A stretch of 64,000 nt of DNA from an uncultured Muribaculaceae bacterium (GTDB lineage Bacteria; Bacteroidota; Bacteroidia; Bacteroidales; Muribaculaceae): positions 62,001 to 126,000 of the forward strand of contig CANRPJ010000003.1 of the NCBI GenBank assembly GCA_947632485.1, given 5' to 3'. The position numbers and the translations under genes were made by a program. The notes below the pieces were generated by a model that saw only the letters and a list, made by a program, of their open reading frames with translations, was not told the DNA's origin and made no database searches. Shown here one piece after another: positions 58,356 through 64,000 of the stretch (position 1 is its first letter; the number at the start of each line of letters is the position of its first letter).

Positions 58356-58580
58356 TGTTATAATGACGGCAAAAATACTGATTTGTGACAACCTACCCCC
58401 CTCACTTTTGCAAAAAACTAAAAAAATTTGATATGTCCTCTTTTTGGGGACACTTTTCGCACTTTCTGTCCTAAAAAATAGGACACCCCGTTTCAGTCAC
58501 CCTCTCCGAGGGTTCATGGTGGTGGAGCGCTTCCTCTACCCCCGGGTTCACACCCGGGGTTAACATCAGTCACCCGCGCT
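58356..58580 (-). repeat. duplicated upstream block, copy B
   Basis: Counterpart of the block at 55279-55500. -7 box TATTTTTG at 58370-58377, a C6-T-C run where copy A has C8, hairpin TGTCC...GGACA, dyad TGTCCTAAAAAATAGGACA, then REP-like palindromes. It lies directly upstream of the LRR/transglutaminase gene. Confidence 0.75.
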
Positions 58581-58705
58581 GCGGGTGATATCGCCTCAGC
58601 TCAGATTCCGCCCGCGGAGCGGGTGATATAGCCTTCTGCTCAGATTTCGGCAGCGCTGCGGGTGATTCCCGACCTTCTGATTCAGCCCGCGCTACGGGAG
58701 AGGGG
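58494..58705. repeat. REP-like palindrome array 3
   Basis: CACCCTCTCCGAGGGT, CCCCGGGTTCACACCCGGGG, CACCCGCGCTGCGGGTGA, then CCCGCGGAGCGGGTGA, GCAGCGCTGCGGGTGA and GCCCGCGCTACGGGAG. It fills the whole gap between the LRR/transglutaminase gene and the GlmU-like gene's stop; no other copy of the transposase is near. Confidence 0.75.
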
Positions 58706-58708
58706 AGA

Positions 58709-59902
58709 TTATTTGTATTGGGAGGCGGCGTCGAAGATGTCCTGGAAGATGGCGTAGTCTTCTTTGGTGAGCTTCATGCCGCGACGCTCCATCACGCGGT
58801 CGGCTATGACGAAGAATTTATCGAGCGATACGTCGGTGAATCCCGCCGAGGGAGATCCCTCGCTAAAGGAGGGAATAAAGGTACGCGGGAAGCCGGAACC
58901 GTGGATATTCACGCCGACACCTACTACGCTGGCGGTGTTGAACATGGAATTGATGCCCACTTTCGAGTGGTCGCCCATTATGAGGCCGCAAAACTGCAGA
59001 TCGGTGCGCATGAAGGTATGGCGCGGGTAATTCCATACGCGGATCTTGGCATAGTCGTTTTTCAGATTGGAGGCGTTGGCGCCGGCGCCGATGTTGCACC
59101 ACTCTCCTATCACCGCATTGCCGAGGAAGCCGTCGTGCGCTTTATTGGAGTAGCCGAAAAGCACCGCGTTATTGAGCTCTCCGCCCACTTTGCAAACAGG
59201 GCCAATGGTTGTGCCTCCATAAATCTTCGCCCCCATATTGATCTTTGACCCCTCGCAGAGGGCGATCGGGCCTCGCAGACATGAGCCCTCCATCACCTCA
59301 GCTCCCTTACCGATATATATAGGACCGGCTTCTACGTTGAGAATAGCACCTTCTACCCTCGCCCCCTCTTCTATAAAGAGATTCGGCGAGCCTTCGCGGG
59401 AATTTGTAGGCCCGATCAAGGTATTGCTCAGAGAGAGTGGCTGCGAGCGGCGCCCGGCGGTGAGAGCCTCGAAATCGTCGGCTATGGCGCGGGAGTTGTT
59501 TAGAAAGATATCGAACACGAAACGCAGCATCACCGGCTTGACCGGACAGGAGATGCGACGGAAGGCTTTGGCGTCGCGCGTGGCGCGGGTGCCCCGGAAG
59601 GCTATCCATTCATCGTCGGAATATAGGGCCTCGCCCACTTCAAGGCGCTTTATAGCCTCAACTACAGCCGGTTCTGGATATACGGCGGAGCGTACAAAAA
59701 TATTGTCGCGACCCAGTTTGCTTTTATATTTGCGGCGCAGGAAGTCGGCCGTTAGATAGGTATATGAGCCCGGGAGCATTCTCTCCCATTTCTCCCTGAG
59801 GGTAGTGATTCCGAGCCGGAACTCGCCGATGGGTCTGGTGTAAGACAGCGGAAGCATGTCGGCATGAGACTCGGCAGTATCATAAAGCACAATGGTAGCC
59901 AT
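58709..59902 (-). CDS. GlmU-like putative sugar nucleotidyltransferase
   Basis: 397 residues from the ATG at 59902 (MATIVLYDTAE). The N-terminal part is a diverged nucleotidyltransferase-like domain (LPLSYTRPIGEFRLGITTLREKWE), followed by a left-handed beta-helix of hexapeptide repeats (about 190-340; GARVEGAILNVEAGPIYIGKGAEVMEG, IYGGTTIGPVCKVGGELNNAVLFGYSNKAHDGFLGNAVIGEWCNIGAG). Bacteroidetes carry this GlmU-like protein, annotated as a putative sugar nucleotidyl transferase; its substrate is not established. Its promoter is TAACTTTG at 59923-59930. Confidence 0.85.
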   Translation of the reverse strand: MATIVLYDTAESHADMLPLSYTRPIGEFRLGITTLREKWERMLPGSYTYLTADFLRRKYKSKLGRDNIFVRSAVYPEPAVVEAIKRLEVGEALYSDDEWIAFRGTRATRDAKAFRRISCPVKPVMLRFVFDIFLNNSRAIADDFEALTAGRRSQPLSLSNTLIGPTNSREGSPNLFIEEGARVEGAILNVEAGPIYIGKGAEVMEGSCLRGPIALCEGSKINMGAKIYGGTTIGPVCKVGGELNNAVLFGYSNKAHDGFLGNAVIGEWCNIGAGANASNLKNDYAKIRVWNYPRHTFMRTDLQFCGLIMGDHSKVGINSMFNTASVVGVGVNIHGSGFPRTFIPSFSEGSPSAGFTDVSLDKFFVIADRVMERRGMKLTKEDYAIFQDIFDAASQYK

Positions 59903-59922
59903 ATCGCAAAACAATTTTGCGG

Positions 59923-59930
59923 CAAAGTTA
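59923..59930 (-). promoter_or_regulatory. TAnnTTTG promoter of the GlmU-like gene
   Basis: TAACTTTG on the minus strand, 20 bp before the start codon. A second TAACTTTG lies at 60175-60182 on the same strand. The rest of the 59931-60293 gap is AT-rich, with a G9 run at 60210-60218 and no gene seen. Confidence 0.6.
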
Positions 59931-60293
59931 TCAAATCCTTCGGTTATAGCGATACCAGCTGCCTTAAAACATACCGGAGCGCCATCTCACGAAGGCACTC
60001 CGATAGGTGATGGTTCAGATCAGACACCGGATTTTCACAAATACGATGCTTCCTACTTGACCACTAACTTACAAATTCTATTCTCTTAGTCACTATTACT
60101 TGAACTCTTGTCTCATCAGTTATGCAGTTATGCTTACGCCATCTCGAACCGCACGGCCCAAATCTGACGCATTGCAAAGTTAAATCTTATTTTTGTAAAA
60201 TTTGCTCATGGGGGGGGGTAAAAAAAGTTAAATATTTAGCCCTGTCGTTAATTTATTTAACATTTACCGCTCTTTCCTCCTATTTTCAACAAT

Positions 60294-60674
60294 TTACGAT
60301 TTGGAGGGAAGGAACACGAAGACCACCGCCGCCACAAGGCAGAGGAATGCCGCCAGATGATTCCACTGGAAGCGCTGCCCCTGAAAGAGGAACAGGGCCA
60401 CAACGGAAAAAACCGTAAGACTCAGAACCTCCTGAATCACTTTCAGCTGAAAGAGCGTGAAAGGACCGCCGTTGTCGACAAATCCGATGCGATTGGCCGG
60501 AATCATCAGGAAATATTCGAACAGAGCCACGCCCCAGGAGGCGAGGATCACGGCATAGAGAGGCCAATTCTGAATCAGACCCATCTGCTGGAGGCGGAGA
60601 TTGCCGTACCAGGCAAGGGTCATGAAGAAGTTGGATACTATCAGGAGTAAAACTGTAAGTAGAGCCGGACTCAT
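60294..60674 (-). CDS. DMT-family protein (DUF486)
   Basis: 126 residues with four membrane segments: LLTVLLLIVSNFFMTLAWY, PLYAVILASWGVALFEYFLMIPANRIG, then VIQEVLSLTVFSVVALFLF and HLAAFLCLVAAVVFVFLP. The sequence matches the short DUF486/DMT group, whose substrate is unknown. No neighbour is on the same strand within 350 bp. Confidence 0.9.
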   Translation of the reverse strand: MSPALLTVLLLIVSNFFMTLAWYGNLRLQQMGLIQNWPLYAVILASWGVALFEYFLMIPANRIGFVDNGGPFTLFQLKVIQEVLSLTVFSVVALFLFQGQRFQWNHLAAFLCLVAAVVFVFLPSKS

Positions 60675-60816
60675 AAGCAGCGGTTTGATTTTCCGGGTGC
60701 AAAGTTAACTCTTTTCTCGGGGCTGAAGCGCGCAAGGCTTGCCCATTAGCCAAAAAATCGCTAACTTTACAGCATAAAAGAAAAAGGAATCCCCAATCAG
60801 AACCTTTACGGAAACC

Positions 60817-62601
60817 ATGAAAAAGAACTACGAATATCTGACGCAGCTCCGGAAGCTGATGAAAGAACGCGGCCTTGACGCCGTGGTAATTTCCGGCACA
60901 GATCCCCACCAGAGCGAATATACGCCGGCTCACTGGCTCGGTCGCGAATGGCTCACCGGATTCAGTTCGAGCAACGCCAATGCCGTGGTGCTCCCTGAGG
61001 AGGCCCACGTATGGACCGACAACCGCTATTTCATAGCCGCTGAAGAAGCCCTGAAAGACACGGGGTTCACCATGATGCCCTACGATGGGCCGAACCCCGT
61101 AGACATGAACGACTGGATAACCGAGCACCTCAACAAAGGGCAGAAGGTAGGCATCGACGGCACTACATTCTCGATAGCCTGGACGCAGCAGCTCGAGCAG
61201 GAGCTCAACGACAACGGCATTGAGCTCGTGACCGATTTCCAGGGTCTCGACGAGATTTGGACCGACCGCGCCCCGCGCCCGTCGGAGCCTTTGTTCGTGC
61301 ACGACGAGAAGCTCGTAGGCCGCACCATGGAGCAGAATGTAGAGGAGGTGATGAAGCTCGTGAAGGCGGAGATGGCCAACGCCGTGATTCTCTCGGCGCT
61401 CGATGATATCGCTTGGGTCACCAACCTGCGCTCCACCGGCGATGTGCTCTACTCCCCCATCTTCGTGAGCTATCTCTACCTGGGTCAGGACAAGCGGGTG
61501 CTCTTTATAGATGAAGACCGACTCACGCCCGACGTGAAGGCTCACCTCGCAAAATATAATGTGGAGACTCAGCCCTACGACAATGTGCTTAAGTTTGTGG
61601 CCGAGCTTCCGAAAACCACCCGTCTACTCATCAACCCGGCAAAGACGGCACGTGCGCTCTACGACAATGTAGGCTGCACCCCGGTGTTCGGCGGCAAGGA
61701 TATCGAGAAGCTCAAGGCTATCAAGAATCCTACGATGATCGAGAATTTCAACATCGCCATGGAGAAAGATGGCGTGGCTCTCGTGAAATTCTTCAAATGG
61801 GTTGAGGAGGAGTACCCGAAGCGTCAGCTCGACGAATGGGAGCTCTGCTGCAAGCTGCGCGAGCTTCGCCTGGCCGATCCGAGCTGCCTCGACGAGAGCT
61901 TCCAGTCGATAGTTGGCTGGAACGCCAACGGCGCGCTGCCCCACTATGAGCCTGACGCAAAGACGCATTCCCCGATCGTGGGCGACGGTCTGCTGGTGGT
62001 AGACAGCGGCGGCCAGTACGTGTACGGCACTACCGACATCACCCGCACCATCGGCCTGGGCAACATCTCGCCTGAGATGATCCACGACTATACGCTGGTG
62101 CTCAAAGGCCATATCGCTCTCGCTACCGTAGTATTCCCGCAAGGCACCCGCGGCGCTCAGCTCGATATCTGCGCTCGGCGTCCGCTCTGGGAGGAAGGGA
62201 AAGCGTATTACCACGGCACGGGCCACGGCGTAGGCTTCTTCGGCAATGTGCATGAAGGCCCCCATCAGATCCGCACGCAGGAGATTCCCGTGGTGCTCGA
62301 AGCAGGCATGACCTCAAGCAATGAGCCTGGCCTCTATCTGACAGGACGCTATGGAATCCGCATCGAGAACATGATGGTGATCGTCAACGCCATGCTCACA
62401 GAGTTCGGACAGTTCCTGAAGTTCCAGAATCTCACATGGTTCCCCTACGCCACCGACCTGATGGATATAACGATGCTCAGCGACAAGGAGATAGAATATG
62501 TCAACAAATACCATGCCGAGGTGCTCAACCATCTGCTGCCGCTGCTGAGCGGTGATGACGCCGCCTGGCTGGAGAATAAGTGCAAACCCATCAAACGCTG
62601 A
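60817..62601 (+). CDS. Xaa-Pro aminopeptidase (M24B, aminopeptidase P family)
   Basis: 594 residues, the long eukaryote-like form with two N-terminal creatinase-like domains and a C-terminal pita-bread domain. Metal ligands are seen as Asp in VVDSGGQYVYGTTDITRT (two), His in YHGTGHGVGFFGNVHEGP, Glu in TSSNEPGLYL and Glu in IRIENMMV. It releases N-terminal residues ahead of proline, in the cytoplasm (no signal peptide). A TAACTTTA box is present about 45 bp upstream. The next gene follows after 6 bp. Confidence 0.94.
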   Translation: MKKNYEYLTQLRKLMKERGLDAVVISGTDPHQSEYTPAHWLGREWLTGFSSSNANAVVLPEEAHVWTDNRYFIAAEEALKDTGFTMMPYDGPNPVDMNDWITEHLNKGQKVGIDGTTFSIAWTQQLEQELNDNGIELVTDFQGLDEIWTDRAPRPSEPLFVHDEKLVGRTMEQNVEEVMKLVKAEMANAVILSALDDIAWVTNLRSTGDVLYSPIFVSYLYLGQDKRVLFIDEDRLTPDVKAHLAKYNVETQPYDNVLKFVAELPKTTRLLINPAKTARALYDNVGCTPVFGGKDIEKLKAIKNPTMIENFNIAMEKDGVALVKFFKWVEEEYPKRQLDEWELCCKLRELRLADPSCLDESFQSIVGWNANGALPHYEPDAKTHSPIVGDGLLVVDSGGQYVYGTTDITRTIGLGNISPEMIHDYTLVLKGHIALATVVFPQGTRGAQLDICARRPLWEEGKAYYHGTGHGVGFFGNVHEGPHQIRTQEIPVVLEAGMTSSNEPGLYLTGRYGIRIENMMVIVNAMLTEFGQFLKFQNLTWFPYATDLMDITMLSDKEIEYVNKYHAEVLNHLLPLLSGDDAAWLENKCKPIKR

Positions 62602-62607
62602 TCAGTC

Positions 62608-63150
62608 ATGGCAATAATCAAGAGTGTAAGAGGATTCACACCGAAGATTGGGAAAAACTGCTTTCTGGCCGATAACGCCGTAGTAGTGGGCGATGTAGTG
62701 ATAGGCGACGACTGCAGCGTATGGTACAGCACCGTGCTCCGCGGCGATGTGAACTCAATCCGCATCGGCGACCGCGTGAATATCCAGGACGGCAGCGTGC
62801 TTCATACGCTTTATGAGAAATCGACCATCGAGCTTGGCAACGATGTGAGCATCGGCCACAACGTGGTGCTTCACGGCTGCAAGGTGCGCGACTATGCACT
62901 GATCGGCATGGGCGCCATAGTGATGGACGACGCGATAGTAGGCGAAGGCGCGCTGGTGGCCGCCGGTTCCGTGGTGCTTAGCCGCACCTACATCGGCCCT
63001 CACGAGATGTGGGCTGGAGCTCCGGCGCGGTTTGTGAAGATGGTCGAACCTGAAAAGGCGAAGGAAATGAACGTGAAGATAGCTAAAAACTATCTGATGT
63101 ATTCCAAATGGTATGACCAGGAGGAGGCCGAAAAGAAGGAAAATGACTGA
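62608..63150 (+). CDS. gamma-carbonic anhydrase family protein
   Basis: 180 residues of left-handed beta-helix. The zinc-ligand histidines are in QDGSVLHT, VSIGHNVVLHGCKV, the usual pattern of the family (also PaaY/CaiE-like proteins). It may hydrate CO2 or act on another acyl substrate. Six bp after the aminopeptidase gene, so likely co-transcribed. The C-terminal helix (KAKEMNVKIAKNYLMYSKWYDQEEAEKKE) caps the trimer. Confidence 0.92.
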   Translation: MAIIKSVRGFTPKIGKNCFLADNAVVVGDVVIGDDCSVWYSTVLRGDVNSIRIGDRVNIQDGSVLHTLYEKSTIELGNDVSIGHNVVLHGCKVRDYALIGMGAIVMDDAIVGEGALVAAGSVVLSRTYIGPHEMWAGAPARFVKMVEPEKAKEMNVKIAKNYLMYSKWYDQEEAEKKEND

Positions 63151-63188
63151 AATTGGCCGGAAAATTTTGCGAAACAACAGGGAATCCC

Positions 63189-63196
63189 TAATTTTG
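63189..63196 (+). promoter_or_regulatory. TAnnTTTG promoter of rpsU
   Basis: TAATTTTG, 32 bp before the rpsU start codon. Confidence 0.65.
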
Positions 63197-63228
63197 CACC
63201 GCTAAAACCAAAAACAAGCAAAAAGAAC

Positions 63229-63420
63229 ATGATAATCGTACCCGTAAAAGAAGGCGAGAACATCGAGAGAGCCCTCAAGAAATTCAAACGCAAGTTTGAG
63301 CGCACCGGCATCGTGAAAGAGCTTCGTCGCCGTCAGGCTTTTGAGAAGCCCTCCGTCACGAACCGCAAGAAGATGGTAAAAGCCATCTACGTGCAGAAGC
63401 TGCGTCAGGCCGAGCAGTAA
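63229..63420 (+). CDS. rpsU: 30S ribosomal protein S21
   Basis: 63 residues: MIIVPVKEGENIERALKKFK, then RRRQAFEKPSVTNRKKMVKA. It is near the 3' end of 16S rRNA. In Bacteroidetes S21 with S18 and S6 hides the anti-Shine-Dalgarno sequence, which fits the lack of SD motifs in this window. Located just upstream of xerC. Confidence 0.97.
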   Translation: MIIVPVKEGENIERALKKFKRKFERTGIVKELRRRQAFEKPSVTNRKKMVKAIYVQKLRQAEQ

Positions 63421-63461
63421 GGACCTACTCGCCGCTTTTATCGCGACACACATAGAAAGAA

Positions 63462-63487
63462 CGCTACGGGGCGCAAGCTCCGTAGCG
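63462..63487 (+). terminator. stem-loop between rpsU and the xerC-like gene
   Basis: CGCTACGG / CCGTAGCG, perfect 8-bp stem, followed by GTTTGTC, a weak T-run. It may be a partial terminator or attenuator. Confidence 0.5.
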
Positions 63488-63515
63488 GTTTGTCGTATCA
63501 ACCCATTTTCATCTG

Positions 63516-64000
63516 ATGAAAGAGAAGAGAACCACCCCCGAATGGCTCGTGGGCTTTGAGGAGCATCTGCGCGGAGAGCTCGGACGATCTCCCCTCACCG
63601 CAGAGGCATATCTGCGCGATCTTAAGGCCTTCGCCGCCTACATGGCCGCACCTGATGGGATTAGGCATGAGGAGGTAGGAGTCAACGACGTGCGCTCTTT
63701 TCTCGCCGACAGAAGCCGTCGCGGCGACAGCGCCCGCACTCTCCGCCGCAAGACCCAGAGCCTCCGGGCCTATTTCAGATACCTCCGCCGCAGAGGCGCG
63801 ACGCAGCAGAATCCGGCGGCCGACGTGATGCTCGCCAAGCCCGACAAGCCTCTGCCTGAGTTCGTGACCGCTCAGCAGATGGAGGAAATTCTCTCGGAAC
63901 AACCCTCCTCAGCAGGCTGCCACACCGACAGCGTGCGCGACTCGCTGATAATCGAACTGCTCTACTCAACCGGAATCCGCCAGGCCGAGCTTCTGGCATT
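63516..64000 (+). CDS. xerC: XerC-like tyrosine recombinase (5' part; gene runs off the window)
   Basis: The first 161 codons are inside the window, with no stop. The N-terminal core-binding domain is seen (SPLTAEAYLRDLKAFAAYM, then RTLRRKTQSLRAYFRYLRRRG, NPAADVMLAKPDKPLPEF), and the catalytic domain begins at SLIIELLYSTGIRQAELLA, with the first catalytic Arg in TGIRQAEL. The rest of the RHRHY set lies past the edge. XerC with XerD resolves chromosome dimers at dif. The rpsU-xerC order is common in Bacteroidetes, which supports the chromosomal enzyme rather than an integrase. Confidence 0.9.
   Translation, partial: MKEKRTTPEWLVGFEEHLRGELGRSPLTAEAYLRDLKAFAAYMAAPDGIRHEEVGVNDVRSFLADRSRRGDSARTLRRKTQSLRAYFRYLRRRGATQQNPAADVMLAKPDKPLPEFVTAQQMEEILSEQPSSAGCHTDSVRDSLIIELLYSTGIRQAELLA

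Noticed and set aside
60286..61545. Minus-strand open frame of 419 codons across the aminopeptidase gene
   Set aside because: Shadow of the M24B gene; the real minus-strand gene in this area is the 126-residue DMT protein.

Overview
The window looks like a chromosomal segment of a Bacteroidales bacterium, most likely close to Muribaculaceae (S24-7). The order is well supported: promoters carry the Bacteroidetes -7 box TAnnTTTG, Shine-Dalgarno motifs are mostly missing, there is a TamB/TamL pair with a lipoprotein TamL, a DUF5103 protein, two OMP_b-brl_3 outer-membrane barrels, and an L17 with an acidic/Ala-rich tail. The family is inference only.

Region 1 (1-14.9 kb, all minus strand) is accessory. 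From right to left it holds a tolC-hlyD-FtsX/MacB-type permease operon, then a compact peptide-modification cluster, then two tandem FtsX/MacB-type permeases. The peptide cluster has three small GG-leader precursors, two of them in sub-300-bp ORFs. Their Cys residues fall every fourth residue (CXXX repeats). A radical SAM/SPASM maturase and an outer-membrane beta-barrel follow on the same strand. The middle precursor has a one-base frameshift directly after its GG motif. The tolC operon and the tandem permeases share a sigma54-like promoter and an upstream dyad. Between them lies a scar that joins a tolC-like start to a permease-like 3' end, so a second tolC-hlyD-permease operon was probably deleted there.

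Region 2 (14.9-34.3 kb) starts with an AAA ATPase and a small nuclease-like partner (possible defence pair). It continues with rpsO, vanZ-like, tamB, tamL, a type I pullulanase and tRNA-Arg(CCG). A small remnant island next to the tRNA contains an ORF6N protein, a LexA/CI-type repressor without its HTH, and a YhcG fragment. Then come ung, a C_GCAxxG_C_C protein, DUF5103, DUF3109, a candidate small RNA with its own promoter and terminator, a cardiolipin synthase and a Bcr/CflA-type MFS pump.

Region 3 (34.3-52.9 kb, minus strand) is one uninterrupted str-S10-spc-alpha ribosomal superoperon, rpsL to rplQ, including secY, map, infA, rpmJ, rpmD, rpoA and fusA, with no tuf. It has strong intergenic hairpins (rpsL leader, rpsN-rpsH, rpsK-rpsD) and an L2 with about 19 extra residues near its N-terminus.

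Region 4 (52.9-64 kb) holds an outer-membrane receptor and an LRR/transglutaminase protein that share an almost identical upstream block. Between them is a REP-associated Y1 (IS200-like) transposase flanked by GC-rich palindromes, which also recur upstream of the second gene. A GlmU-like protein, a DMT-family protein, Xaa-Pro aminopeptidase, gamma-carbonic anhydrase, rpsU and the 5' part of a xerC-like recombinase complete the window.
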